Shown here: positions 10,581-19,258 of the stretch, piece by piece
Layout: each line of letters opens with the position of its first letter
How positions within the stretch are numbered: the stretch's first letter is position 1
Assembly: GCF_003752175.1 (NCBI RefSeq)
Contig: NZ_RJVF01000009.1
Span: forward strand, 372,001-436,000
Direction: 5' to 3'
Length of the DNA: 64,000 bases
Source of the DNA: Comamonas sp. BIGb0124
Lineage (GTDB): Bacteria > Pseudomonadota > Gammaproteobacteria > Burkholderiales > Burkholderiaceae_C
The notes under the pieces: model-generated
What the model was told of the DNA's origin: nothing
The model's database searches: none
The model's input: the letters and a program-made list of their open reading frames with translations, nothing else
Made by a program: the position numbers and the translations under genes

Positions 10581-11468
10581 ATGACGCTGACTTCCTCCGG
10601 CCCGGCGTGGCCGGACTCTCCATGCCATTCGACGGCCTTGCGCGACCTGGGCGAGCCGGATCTGCCCGCTGCGTGGGCGCTGTCGAATGCGCTGCAGTGG
10701 CCGCATCGACTGGCCGATTGGCAGGCCTTCCTGCAATTGGGCGAAGGCCGTGCCGCGATCCACGGGCAGGACCTGGCCGCCGTCGGCATGCGCTGGGCCT
10801 GGGGTGAGCAGGCCGTCTCGATCGGCGTGGTGATCGTGGCCTCGGCCTGGCGCGGGCAAGGATGGGGCCGGCGCATGATGCAGGCCCTGGCGCAGGGCCT
10901 GGACGATCGGGCGCTGATGCTCCATGCCACCGAGGAGGGACGTCCGCTCTACGAAAAACTCGGTTACGAGCCGGTCGGCACGGTTCACCAGCACCAGGGC
11001 CTGGCGCGCCAGGCCGCCGGTGCCGCGTTGCCGCACGGCTGGCACCTGCGGCAGGCCCGGCCTGGCGAAGCGCCTTCTCTGGCCGTGCTGGACGAAGCGG
11101 CACGCGGTTTTCCGCGCGGCAGGCTGATCGCCCATTGCCTCGCCGAAGCCGTGCAGGCGATGGTTCTCGAGGACAGCCGGGGTGCATGCGGTTTTGCGGC
11201 CATGCGACGCTTTGGGCGCGGCCTGGTGATCGGCCCGGTGGTGGCCCCGGATCGTGTCCTGGCACAGGCCTTGATCGATCGCCTGCTCGGTTCGGTTGCC
11301 GGGCAGTTCGTGCGCATCGACCTGCCTGGCGATCCCGTCATGGCCGGCTGGCTGGCCGACAGGGTACTGTCGCAGGTCGGCGTGACCACCGCCATGGTCC
11401 GGGGGCGCCGGCCCCGGGGCGACGGGGTGCTGTTCGGGCACGCCCTGGTGGCGCAGGCCCTGGGCTGA
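10581..11468 (+). CDS. GNAT-family acetyltransferase with a second GNAT-like half
   Basis: The 295-residue protein (ATG at 10581; a GTG codon just before it is also possible) has an N-terminal GNAT domain with the acetyl-CoA loop VASAWRGQGWGRRMM and the LYEKLGYEPVG turn. A C-terminal half of about 140 residues resembles a degenerate GNAT fold (AMVLEDSRGACGFAAMRR and similar). It follows the acyl-AMP ligase by 58 bases on the same strand and may complete an activate-and-transfer pair. It is not a core Nit1C family. The acceptor is unknown. Confidence 0.8.
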   Translation: MTLTSSGPAWPDSPCHSTALRDLGEPDLPAAWALSNALQWPHRLADWQAFLQLGEGRAAIHGQDLAAVGMRWAWGEQAVSIGVVIVASAWRGQGWGRRMMQALAQGLDDRALMLHATEEGRPLYEKLGYEPVGTVHQHQGLARQAAGAALPHGWHLRQARPGEAPSLAVLDEAARGFPRGRLIAHCLAEAVQAMVLEDSRGACGFAAMRRFGRGLVIGPVVAPDRVLAQALIDRLLGSVAGQFVRIDLPGDPVMAGWLADRVLSQVGVTTAMVRGRRPRGDGVLFGHALVAQALG

Positions 11469-11680
11469 CGGCTCCTGCATGCGTTTCCCGCTTGTGTAGG
11501 ACTGCGCCGCATCCGCTTGAAAGGCCGGGAACCGGCGCACGTTGGCCGGTGTCCATGAACCATCACCCACTGCGGCAGGGGTGGCGACGGGTGCGATGCA
11601 TCACGAAGCCGAGGCCGCGGAGTTCCTGCCAAGGGTAGACCCGTCATGCAGGAACTGGAGGGGATCTTCGGAGAATGATC
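11469..11680 (+). promoter_or_regulatory. Leader region of the glycine-zipper gene
   Basis: The 212 bases hold no gene. An 8-bp inverted repeat, GTTCCTGC (11622-11629) and GCAGGAAC (11648-11655), with a small inner GGG/CCC pair, lies just before the ribosome-binding site. It could fold in the 5' untranslated RNA. No clear promoter is identified. Confidence 0.3.
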
Positions 11681-12220
11681 ATGAATAAATCGCTCATCAT
11701 CGGCGCTGTGATCGGCGCCATCGGCGTGACTGCAGGCGGTGCGCTGGCGACTTACGGTGTGATGGCCAGCAAGCGGCCGGATCACGTGCAGGTGGTGGCC
11801 GCCGAGCCGATCCACCAGGCGGTTTCCAACCCGCAGCAGGTCTGCCGCGAAGTGACGGTGAATCGGCGCAAGCCCGTGCAGGATCAGCATCAGGTGGCCG
11901 GCACGCTGCTCGGCGCCGTTGCAGGTGGCCTGCTGGGCAACCAGGTCGGCGGTGGCAGCGGCCGTACCTTGGCCACGGTGGCGGGTGCGGTGGGCGGCGG
12001 TTATGCCGGCAACAAGGTGCAGGAAGGCATGCAGAACCGCTCGACCTACCAGACCACCGAAACGCGCTGCGACACGGTTCAGAACAAGAGCCAGAAGCTG
12101 GTGGGCTACAACGTGCGTTACGAGATGGACGGCCAGGTCCGCCAGGTGCGCATGGACCACGATCCGGGTTCGCGCATTCCCCTCGACGGCCAGGGACAAC
12201 TGGTGCTGGTCAAGCAGTAA
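11681..12220 (+). CDS. Glycine-zipper 2TM-domain envelope protein
   Basis: The 179-residue protein starts at the ATG at 11681, because GGAG at 11670-11673 is 7 bases away; the ATG at 11675 would leave only 1 base. It has an N-terminal hydrophobic anchor (SLIIGAVIGAIGVTAGGALA). A glycine-zipper block with GxxxG spacings follows (about 73-112), then a C-terminal domain with VGYNVRYEMDGQVRQVRM. This is the Rickettsia 17-kDa antigen type architecture, usually exported to the envelope. It is monocistronic and ends in a strong terminator. The precise role is unknown. Confidence 0.85.
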   Translation: MNKSLIIGAVIGAIGVTAGGALATYGVMASKRPDHVQVVAAEPIHQAVSNPQQVCREVTVNRRKPVQDQHQVAGTLLGAVAGGLLGNQVGGGSGRTLATVAGAVGGGYAGNKVQEGMQNRSTYQTTETRCDTVQNKSQKLVGYNVRYEMDGQVRQVRMDHDPGSRIPLDGQGQLVLVKQ

Positions 12221-12275
12221 TCGACCTCTGAATCGGGCGGCTTGCACGGACGGGTCTTTGCAGACCCTCCCGCAG

Positions 12276-12302
12276 GAGTCGGCAACACCAGAGTCGGCAA
12301 CA
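12276..12302. repeat. Two tandem copies of GAGTCGGCAACA
   Basis: The 12-base word occurs at 12276-12287 and 12291-12302 (period 15), directly before the terminator hairpin. It is probably neutral slippage. Confidence 0.5.
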
Positions 12303-12334
12303 AGCCCGCAGGCGCTCGGTCTGCGGGCTTTTCT
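12302..12334. terminator. Intrinsic terminator between convergent genes
   Basis: AAGCCCGCAG (12302-12311) pairs perfectly with CTGCGGGCTT (12321-12330) around a 9-base loop and runs into TTTTCT. It ends the glycine-zipper gene and may also serve the converging siderophore gene. Confidence 0.85.
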
Positions 12335-12393
12335 GCGTCTGCAGCGGCAAGAAGGGGTGAGGGGTCCAGGCCCTGCTCGAGATGTGGCCCGAA

Positions 12394-13182
12394 TCAGCCA
12401 TGGGCGTGTCCCGCCTGGCCCTGTTTCCAGTAGGCCGACGCATGGACCTGGAGCGCGCCGAGCGCGGCATGCGATTCGACGGCGCTGCGGGCCGTGTTCA
12501 CCCAGTTGGATTCGCCGGCGATGAAAGCCAGCCCGGCTTGCGCCGGCCAGCTGTTGTGGGCCAGCACGGTGCCCAGCGCATGTGCGGCATGGTCGTCGTC
12601 CGGAGCCGCCACGATGGGGTGGAGGACAAGCTGCGGCCATGCACCCGCGTCCTCTGCGGCAGCCGGGACCTGGTCGTGCCCCGGCTGCCGGTGCAGACGA
12701 TGCAGATAGGCCTGCTCGGCGGCGTGGCGGGTGCGGACCACGGCATGAACGATGCGTTGCGCGGGCAGGCTTTCGATCACGCAGGCCAGGGCCGGCAGGG
12801 CACTTTCGTCGACCACGGCCAGCAGCCAGCGAGCCTCCGGCGGCCACTGCAGGCCTGAACGCGGACCGCTGGCCACCAGCGTATCGCCGGGCTGCGCGGC
12901 ACCGGCCCAACGCGAGGCGAGGCCGTCGTCGTGCAGCAGGAAATCGAGGGCCAATGTGGCCGTGGCGGCATCGAACCGGCGCAGCGTGAAGATGCGGCGG
13001 TGGCTCTTGTCCTGCGGTGTCGGCTCGCCGAACCACAGGCGCAGTGCATGCGCCGTGTAGGGCAATTCCAGCCCGGCCAGATCGGGTGCGTGGAAATGCA
13101 GGCGCAGCAGGTGGGCCGTGAGCGGCTCGCGGCGGATGACGGTGACGGTGCCCTCGCGCTGCGGTGGACGAATGTGGGACAT
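12394..13182 (-). CDS. Siderophore-interacting protein (ViuB/SIP family FAD reductase)
   Basis: This 262-residue protein of the ferredoxin-reductase superfamily reduces ferric siderophores in the cytoplasm. The FAD-binding motif HRRIFTLRRF lies near residues 61-70, followed by FLLHDDGLASRWA and the phosphate-binding-like PGDTLVASGPR. The C-terminal SIP domain contains FIAGESNWVNTAR and ends HASAYWKQGQAGH, a common ending for the family. The ATG at 13182 gives the expected length; longer readings upstream enter the next gene. No strong ribosome-binding site is seen. A run of 14 guanines lies 27 bases upstream. Confidence 0.9.
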   Translation of the reverse strand: MSHIRPPQREGTVTVIRREPLTAHLLRLHFHAPDLAGLELPYTAHALRLWFGEPTPQDKSHRRIFTLRRFDAATATLALDFLLHDDGLASRWAGAAQPGDTLVASGPRSGLQWPPEARWLLAVVDESALPALACVIESLPAQRIVHAVVRTRHAAEQAYLHRLHRQPGHDQVPAAAEDAGAWPQLVLHPIVAAPDDDHAAHALGTVLAHNSWPAQAGLAFIAGESNWVNTARSAVESHAALGALQVHASAYWKQGQAGHAHG

Positions 13183-13208
13183 GACGGCGGGGTGTTCGGA
13201 TGGGTCTC

Positions 13209-13222
13209 GGGGGGGGGGGGGG
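13209..13222. repeat. 14-base guanine homopolymer tract
   Basis: A pure run of 14 G on the plus strand (C on the coding strand) lies between the SGNH gene stop and the siderophore-interacting gene start. No other run of this length is seen in the window. Its position upstream of a start codon would allow phase-variable expression, but it could also be an unstable or mis-sequenced tract. Confidence 0.8.
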
Positions 13223-13259
13223 CGGCGATCAGAAAGCGCTTGCGGACAGAATGGCGCGA

Positions 13260-13934
13260 TCAGGGGTGCCAGCCGGCTGCGCCGAGCGCTTCGTACAGGG
13301 CCTGGGCGATCTCGGCGTAGCCCTGCGCGTTGGCATGGATCTGGTCGGCACGCAGGCGCGGTTGCGACAGGGTGCGGCTGTAGACATCGGGGATCGGCAA
13401 CACGCCGCTCTCGGAGGCGATTTCCGCGTAGAAGGGCGCATCCTGCAGTTGGCCCATCGAGGCTCGCCAGATATCGGGCTGCGGGGTCGCCAGCAGCGCC
13501 ACATGGCGCGTGTGTTGGCGGGCCAGTGCCAGCATGGCGCGGAGGTTGGCAAGGGTCTGCTCGCGCGGCACGCTGTGCAGCATGTCGTTGCCGCCGATGC
13601 CGATGAGGATGGCGTCGTAGCGCGTATCCGCCAGCAGGCCGGGCAGCCGTGCCAGCGCGCCCGAGCTGGTGTCGCCGTTGCGGCCCGCGTTGGTCACGCG
13701 CCAGCCCGAAAGAGCCTGCAGCCGGGCCGGCCAGGACTGCTCGCGCGGCGCGCCCTGGCCGGCCGTGAGGCTGTCGCCCAAGGCCAGTACCCGGGCGTTT
13801 GCGGGCAGCGGTGCAGGGGCCTGGGCTCGTCCGCAGGCTGCCAGCGTGGTCAGCAGCAGGCCGCCGGCCAGCAGCTGGCGGCGTGTCGGTCGCTGTGCAG
13901 GGAGGATCGATGGAGACGACAGGAAATGGCGCAA
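13260..13934 (-). CDS. SGNH/GDSL hydrolase lipoprotein (TesA/arylesterase type)
   Basis: This reading starts at a TTG at 13934 because GGAG lies exactly 7 bases before it and no ATG in frame fits. It gives 224 residues. The N-terminus has twin arginines (PTRRQLLAGG) and a lipobox ending in C34 (TLAACG), so export and lipidation are likely. SGNH catalytic residues are S55 in LGDSLTAG, G84, N116 in GGNDM, and D197 with H200 in DQIHANAQ. It should hydrolyse esters or thioesters in the periplasm. It is transcribed towards the siderophore-interacting gene and diverges from the SulP gene. Confidence 0.9.
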   Translation of the reverse strand: MRHFLSSPSILPAQRPTRRQLLAGGLLLTTLAACGRAQAPAPLPANARVLALGDSLTAGQGAPREQSWPARLQALSGWRVTNAGRNGDTSSGALARLPGLLADTRYDAILIGIGGNDMLHSVPREQTLANLRAMLALARQHTRHVALLATPQPDIWRASMGQLQDAPFYAEIASESGVLPIPDVYSRTLSQPRLRADQIHANAQGYAEIAQALYEALGAAGWHP

Positions 13935-14134
13935 GACAAGACTCCAGGGGACGGGACGTAGCGGGCGAAGAAGCGGTCGCGGAGCGGACGCACGGCGCGT
14001 GCCGATCCGGTGTTGCCCTGATCTTGCCCCATTGTGCGTGCCGCGGCAGGGTGGGTCTGGCATGATCGGCGCTTGACCGACAACGACCTTGCTTGCCGGC
14101 TGGCGGCTCGTGCGCCGGCCGGCCGTTTCTCGCC

Positions 14135-15973
14135 ATGACGACCCCCGATTCCACTGCCGCGATGGCGCCCCTGTGGCAACGTGCCTGTTCCCGCCTGCTG
14201 GGCCAGTGGGTGTTCTGGGTGTCTCCGAAGACGTTGCGGGCCGATCTTCTGGCGGGCCTGCTGGGCGCCGTGCTGGTGCTGCCGCAAGGCATCGCGTTCG
14301 CCGCGCTGGCCGGACTGCCGCCGCAGTATGGGCTCTACACCGCGATCGTGCCGTGCATCGTTGCCGCGCTGCTGGGGTCGAGCTGGCATGTGATGTCGGG
14401 CCCGACCAACGCCAATTCGCTGGCACTGTTCGCCATGCTCAGTCCGCTAGCGCTGGTGGGCAGCAATGCCTACATCGAACTGACGCTGATGGTGACACTG
14501 CTGGTCGGCGTGATGCAGTGGCTGGTCGGTGTGCTGCGGCTGGGGGCGGTCGCGAACTTCATTTCGCCATCGGTGCTGATGGGCTTCACGAACGGCGCTG
14601 CGCTTCTGATCATGGTCCATGCGCTCAAGGACGTTCTGGGCCTGACCAACGTGGTGGGACATCGTGCCTTGCAGGTTCTGCAGGAGGTGGCCGCCGACCT
14701 GCCGCTGCTGCAGCCTGCCGCGGTCGCCGTGGCCTTGCTGACGCTGGCCGTGGCCGTGGCCGTGCGCTGGTGGCGCCCGCGCTGGCCGGCGATGCTGCTG
14801 GGCCTGCTGGCCGGCACGCTGCTGGCGGTCTTCGTCAACACGCCCGAATGGCACGCCGGCTGGCTGCTGGCCAAGCCGGTGCGCACGGTGGGCGCCATTC
14901 CCTCGCCCTGGCCGCAGCCGAGCTGGCCGCTGGCCGACTGGAGCCGCCTGGCCGATCTGGTGGGCCTGTCGTTTGCGCTGACCATCGTGGCCCTGGGGCA
15001 GTCGGTGTCGATGGCCAAGGCCGTGGCGCAATACTCGGGCCAGCGCATCGACGTCAACCGCGAGTTCAGCGGACAGGGGCTGTCGAACATCGTGGGCAGT
15101 TTCTTTTCCTGCTACGTGTCGTGCGGTTCGGTGAACCGTTCGCTGCCCAATCTGCAGGCCGGTGCGCGCACGCCGCTGGCTGCGGTTTTTTCCTCGCTGC
15201 TGCTGCTGGCCCTGGTGGTGACCCTGTCGGCGCAACTGGCCCTCATTCCCATGGCGGGTGTGGCGGGTCTGCTGCTGCTGGTGGCCTGGAACCTGCTCGA
15301 CGGCAAACGCTGGGCCCTGATGTGGCGGCAGGACCGCCGGGAGTGCGTCATCGCCGCCGTGACCCTGGTGGCCACGCTCACCTTGCGCCTCGAGATCGCG
15401 ATCCTGCTGGGCACCATGGTCTCGCTGATCGTCTACCTGTACCGCACCTCGCATCCGATGATGCGCAGCATGGGTTTCGATCGCATGGGCCTGTCGCGCC
15501 GCTTCGAGGTGCTCGAAGGCCATCCGGCCGCCTTGCCCGAATGCCCGCAGCTCAAGCTGCTGCGCATGGAGGGCGAGATCTATTTCGGCGCGACGCAATA
15601 CGTGTCCGATCGCCTGCACGACTTGCGCGCGCAGCCCGATCCCCAGAAACATCTGCTGGTCATGGCCAAGAGCATGAACTTCATCGACGTGGCTGGCAAC
15701 GACCTGTGGGCCGGTGAACTGCAGGCCCGCCGCAAGATGGGCGGCGACCTGTATTTCCACCGGCCCAGGCCGCAGGTGGTCGATTTGTGGACCCGCAGTG
15801 GCTTTCTCGAGTGCTTGGGCAGCGATCACGTCTACCCGGACAAGCGGACCGCCATTCACGACATCTACGGCAAGCTCGACGAAGCCGTCTGCCGGACGTG
15901 CAGCGCCCGTGTCTTCGAGGAGTGCCGCAGCGAATGGGGCCCGCCGGGCTATGCCCTCAAGCGCAAGGACTGA
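14135..15973 (+). CDS. SulP-family anion transporter with STAS domain
   Basis: The 612-residue inner-membrane protein has about ten to twelve hydrophobic segments from residue 35 to about 435. These include the SulP signature LPQGIAFAALAGLPPQYGLY and GSVNRSLPNLQAGARTP. A cytoplasmic STAS domain (about 455-560; LLRMEGEIYFGATQYV and KSMNFIDVAGNDLW) follows. A cysteine-bearing tail (CRTCSARVFEECRSEWGPPGY) closes the protein. Transported anions in the family include sulfate, bicarbonate and dicarboxylates; the sequence does not decide. No strong ribosome-binding site precedes this ATG, so an upstream start at 14093 is possible. The next gene begins 7 bases after its stop. Confidence 0.9.
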   Translation: MTTPDSTAAMAPLWQRACSRLLGQWVFWVSPKTLRADLLAGLLGAVLVLPQGIAFAALAGLPPQYGLYTAIVPCIVAALLGSSWHVMSGPTNANSLALFAMLSPLALVGSNAYIELTLMVTLLVGVMQWLVGVLRLGAVANFISPSVLMGFTNGAALLIMVHALKDVLGLTNVVGHRALQVLQEVAADLPLLQPAAVAVALLTLAVAVAVRWWRPRWPAMLLGLLAGTLLAVFVNTPEWHAGWLLAKPVRTVGAIPSPWPQPSWPLADWSRLADLVGLSFALTIVALGQSVSMAKAVAQYSGQRIDVNREFSGQGLSNIVGSFFSCYVSCGSVNRSLPNLQAGARTPLAAVFSSLLLLALVVTLSAQLALIPMAGVAGLLLLVAWNLLDGKRWALMWRQDRRECVIAAVTLVATLTLRLEIAILLGTMVSLIVYLYRTSHPMMRSMGFDRMGLSRRFEVLEGHPAALPECPQLKLLRMEGEIYFGATQYVSDRLHDLRAQPDPQKHLLVMAKSMNFIDVAGNDLWAGELQARRKMGGDLYFHRPRPQVVDLWTRSGFLECLGSDHVYPDKRTAIHDIYGKLDEAVCRTCSARVFEECRSEWGPPGYALKRKD

Positions 15974-15979
15974 CGGTTC

Positions 15980-16945
15980 ATGACGGGCATGGCGCTGGAG
16001 CGCACGGTCGCCTGTCCACCCGGTTGGCTGCAGCCGCCCCGGGTGCCCGACGAAGCGCTGGTTTTTTCAGGCCTGCCCGCCGGCCGGGTCTGGCTCAGGC
16101 GCGAGGATCTGGTTCATCCCACCGTGCCGGGCAACAAGTACCGCAAGCTCAAGTACAACCTGCTGGAGGCCTTGAAATGCCGCGCCGGCGCGGTGGTGAG
16201 CTGGGGGGGCGCGCACTCCAACCATATCGCCGCGCTGGCCGAGGCGGGGCGCGCGGCGGGCCTGCGCACGGTCGGTCTGATCCGCGGCGAGGAGTGGGCC
16301 GGGCGGCCCGGGCACAGTCCGACCTTGCAAGGCGCCCTGCAGGCCGGCATGCAACTGGTGTTCCTGTCGCGCGCCGACTACCGGCGCCGTCACGAGCCGG
16401 CCGCCATCGCCGAGGTGCAGCGGCGTTATCCCGATGCCTATCTGGTGCCCGAGGGCGGCAGCAACGCATGGGGTGTCGCGGGCTGCCGCGAGATCCTGGG
16501 GCCTGGCGATGCCGGCTACGACGTCATCTGCTGTGCCGTGGGCACGGGCGGCACGCTGGCCGGACTCGTCGAGAGCAGTGCGCCGCATCAGCGGGTGATC
16601 GGTTTTTCCGCACTCAAGGGCCATGCGAAAGGCGTGGCCGAAGCCGTTGCCGGCTGGACACCGAAGCGCAACTGGACGGTGCTGGAGGACGACCTCTTCG
16701 GCGGCTATGCGCGCATCGATGCACGCCTGGTGTCTTTCCTGAATGCGTTCCGGCGCGAGACCGGCATTCGGCTCGATCCGGTCTACACCGGCAAGATGAT
16801 GTTCCGGCTGTGTGCGCTGCTGGCCGACGGCACGATAGGCGCGGACGAACGTGTGCTGGCCATCCACACCGGCGGCTTGCAAGGCATTGCCGGCATGAAT
16901 GCCGCACTCGCCGCACGGGGGCAGGGCCTGATCGAGGGGGCATGA
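15980..16945 (+). CDS. PLP-dependent ACC deaminase / D-cysteine desulfhydrase-like enzyme
   Basis: This 321-residue fold-type II PLP enzyme has the cofactor lysine K53 in PGNKYRKLKYN and the phosphate-region GGAHSNHIAA. The glycine loop is VGTGGTLAGL, and TGGLQGIAGM closes the active site. The family includes 1-aminocyclopropane-1-carboxylate deaminase and D-cysteine desulfhydrase, which both release ammonia; the sequence alone does not separate them. Its tight spacing behind SulP suggests cotranscription. If SulP moves sulfate or a sulfur compound, the desulfhydrase reading would fit better (inference). Confidence 0.85.
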   Translation: MTGMALERTVACPPGWLQPPRVPDEALVFSGLPAGRVWLRREDLVHPTVPGNKYRKLKYNLLEALKCRAGAVVSWGGAHSNHIAALAEAGRAAGLRTVGLIRGEEWAGRPGHSPTLQGALQAGMQLVFLSRADYRRRHEPAAIAEVQRRYPDAYLVPEGGSNAWGVAGCREILGPGDAGYDVICCAVGTGGTLAGLVESSAPHQRVIGFSALKGHAKGVAEAVAGWTPKRNWTVLEDDLFGGYARIDARLVSFLNAFRRETGIRLDPVYTGKMMFRLCALLADGTIGADERVLAIHTGGLQGIAGMNAALAARGQGLIEGA

Positions 16946-17048
16946 TGCGCCGCCTCAGTGCTGCGCAGCCGGCCCGTCACGCCGTGCGATGTGCGCAGGC
17001 TCCGATCGTGTGATTGCCGATGCCGCCCGGCTGCCGTTGCCGCAGGCC

Positions 17049-18035
17049 TCAGCTTTCGGTTGCTGCGGCAGGGCGGGCTTCGGTGGCCAGGCCTTGCGCG
17101 GTCGTGGGGTAGCGCAGTTTCACCCTCAGCTCCTTGTGCAGCCGGGTATTGCGCAGCCGGCGCGATTCCGACATGAAGCTCAACTGCATGGCGGGCAGGG
17201 ACTGCAGCGCTTCGGCCCGGCCGATGCGTGGCGGCCGGGGCAGGCCGTAGAGGTCGGCTGCCTGGTCGAAGTAGTCGCCCATCAGCAGCTCGGTGTCGTC
17301 GCTGGCATGGTAGATGCGCTGCGGCGCACCGCGCCACAGCGCCGACAACAGGGCGCGAGCGAGGTCGTCGGCGTGGATGTGGTTGGTGTAGACATCGTCC
17401 GCCCTGCACAGCACCGGTGTGCCGCGCAAGAGCCGGGCGCGCGGCGTTCCGCCTTCCCGGTCGGGCGCGTAGATGCCGGGAATGCGGACGACGCTGCTGC
17501 GTGCGCCGCTGTCCAGTCCGTAGCGCCGCACCAGCGACTCGGCGGCCACCCGGCGCCGGGCGCGGTCGGTGCGCGGCGCGGTGGGACGGGTCTCGTCGAT
17601 CCAGGCCCCCTGCGCGTCGCCGTACACCCCCGAGGTCGAGGCGTAGACCACGCCCGGTGCCGCGCATGCGCTGCGGCGCAACGCACGCAGCAGGGCGGCA
17701 CTGCGCGGATCGTGGGTGGCCCCGGCGGTGCCCGGGGGCGGTGCCAGATGCAGCACATGGGTGGCCAGTCCCGCCAGGCGTGTCAGCGTGGCGGGCCGAT
17801 CCAGGTCGCCCAGCAGGGGCGTGATGCGACGGGCGCGCAGTTCCGCCACACGGCCGGGCGACGAGGTCAGGGCCCGTACCGTGAGACGGGGCTGCGCCGA
17901 TGTGCCCAGCAGGGCCTGCACCGCACGCAGGCCCACGTCGCCGCAGCCCACCACCAGCAGGCGGGGACGGCGAAAGCGGGCGGGCAGGGCACCTGAGGAG
18001 CCGCGGGACGGGGACAGTTTGTCGGACAGGGGCAT
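17049..18035 (-). CDS. NAD-dependent epimerase / extended SDR (YeeZ-like)
   Basis: The 328-residue protein has the Rossmann start RLLVVGCGDVGLRAVQALL and the segments HLAPPPGTA, STSGVYGD and RRRVAAESLVRRYG. The last three residue groups resemble the catalytic S/T-Y-K region of extended SDRs, though YxxxK is not strictly present (the Y of GVYGD is followed later by RRRVAAE). The start at 18035 gives MPLSDKL; a longer in-frame reading to 18122 is possible. It diverges from the ferredoxin-reductase gene. Substrate unknown. Confidence 0.8.
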   Translation of the reverse strand: MPLSDKLSPSRGSSGALPARFRRPRLLVVGCGDVGLRAVQALLGTSAQPRLTVRALTSSPGRVAELRARRITPLLGDLDRPATLTRLAGLATHVLHLAPPPGTAGATHDPRSAALLRALRRSACAAPGVVYASTSGVYGDAQGAWIDETRPTAPRTDRARRRVAAESLVRRYGLDSGARSSVVRIPGIYAPDREGGTPRARLLRGTPVLCRADDVYTNHIHADDLARALLSALWRGAPQRIYHASDDTELLMGDYFDQAADLYGLPRPPRIGRAEALQSLPAMQLSFMSESRRLRNTRLHKELRVKLRYPTTAQGLATEARPAAATES

Positions 18036-18136
18036 GTTGGGCGAAAATAACGGGGAGAACCAGTGGCCCGGCAGCGCCGGAAGCCAGCAGCGGACTGACG
18101 GCCGCAGCATACAAGCATCCAAGGACCCCCGAGAAA

Positions 18137-19180
18137 ATGAGTCTGCATGTCACCGTGTTGCCCAGCGGCCGCACGTTCCTGTGCCACCCCGATGAAACCT
18201 TGCTGGCGGCCGCGATACGCCAGGGCGTGGGCCTGCCTTATGCGTGCAAGGACGGCGCCTGCGGATCGTGCAAGTGCCGCCGGCTCGACGGCAGCGTCGT
18301 CATGGACAGCTACCAGCCGCGTGCCCTGAGCGAGGCCGAAGCCGCCGAGGGCCAGATCCTGACCTGCCGCGCACGGCCCTCGACGGATGTGGTGCTGGAA
18401 AGCCGCCAGGTCACCGAAACGGGCGGTTTCCCGATCAAGAAGATGCCCACGCGCGTGCTGTCGCTCGAACGCCGCTCGCACGACGTGATGGTGATCAACA
18501 TGCAGTTGCCCGCCAACGATACGCTGGGTTATCACGCCGGTCAGTTCGTGGAGTTCATCCTGCGCGACGGCAGCCGCCGCAGCTACTCGATGGCCAACGC
18601 GCCGCATGTGCAGCCCGAGCCGGGCAAACCTTCGATTCAACTGCACGTGCGCCACATGCCGGGCGGCAAGTTCACCGACCATGTCTTCGGCGGCATGAAG
18701 GAAAAGGAAATCCTGCGCATCGAAGGCCCCTACGGCAGTTTTTTCCTGCGCGAGGATTCGGCTGCGCCCCTGATTTTTCTGGCGTCCGGAACGGGTTTCG
18801 CGCCGCTCAAGGCCATCATCGAGCACATGCAGTTCAAGGGCATCACGCGGCCTGCGGTGCTGTATTGGGGTGGGCGCCGGCCCGGCGATCTGTACATGAG
18901 CGACTGGGTCGAGCAGAAGTGCGCCGAGATGCCCCATCTGCGTTTTGTACCTGTCGTCTCCGATGCGCTGCCCGAAGACGGATGGACGGGGCGCACGGGC
19001 TTTGTCCACCAGGCCGTTCTGGATGACCATCCGGATTTGTCCGGTCATCAGGTCTATGCCTGCGGCGCGCCGATTGTGGTGGAATCGGCTCAGCGCGAGT
19101 TCACGGCGCGGGCCGGCCTGCTGGCCGACGAGTTCTACGCCGACGCCTTCACCAGCGAGCGCGACAAACACATGGCCTGA
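18137..19180 (+). CDS. 2Fe-2S ferredoxin-FAD-NAD(P)H reductase (AscD/oxygenase reductase type)
   Basis: This 347-residue electron-transfer flavoprotein has a plant-type ferredoxin domain at residues 1-90, with C37, C42, C45 and C76 or thereabouts (ACKDGACGSC and LTCRAR). FAD binds at SRRSYSMANAP and NAD(P)H at FLASGTGFAPLKAII. The C-terminal YACGAPIVVESAQ and final aromatic region match phenol hydroxylase or CDP-6-deoxyglucoseen reductase relatives. It should take electrons from NAD(P)H to an oxygenase or other iron-sulfur acceptor. No oxygenase component is nearby, so the partner is unknown. Confidence 0.9.
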   Translation: MSLHVTVLPSGRTFLCHPDETLLAAAIRQGVGLPYACKDGACGSCKCRRLDGSVVMDSYQPRALSEAEAAEGQILTCRARPSTDVVLESRQVTETGGFPIKKMPTRVLSLERRSHDVMVINMQLPANDTLGYHAGQFVEFILRDGSRRSYSMANAPHVQPEPGKPSIQLHVRHMPGGKFTDHVFGGMKEKEILRIEGPYGSFFLREDSAAPLIFLASGTGFAPLKAIIEHMQFKGITRPAVLYWGGRRPGDLYMSDWVEQKCAEMPHLRFVPVVSDALPEDGWTGRTGFVHQAVLDDHPDLSGHQVYACGAPIVVESAQREFTARAGLLADEFYADAFTSERDKHMA

Positions 19181-19258
19181 CGGCTGTGCTGCGCCGTCCC
19201 GCCGGCCGCATGCCATCCCGGCGCCGATGCCGGGCACCCACAACAACGAGGAGATCTC

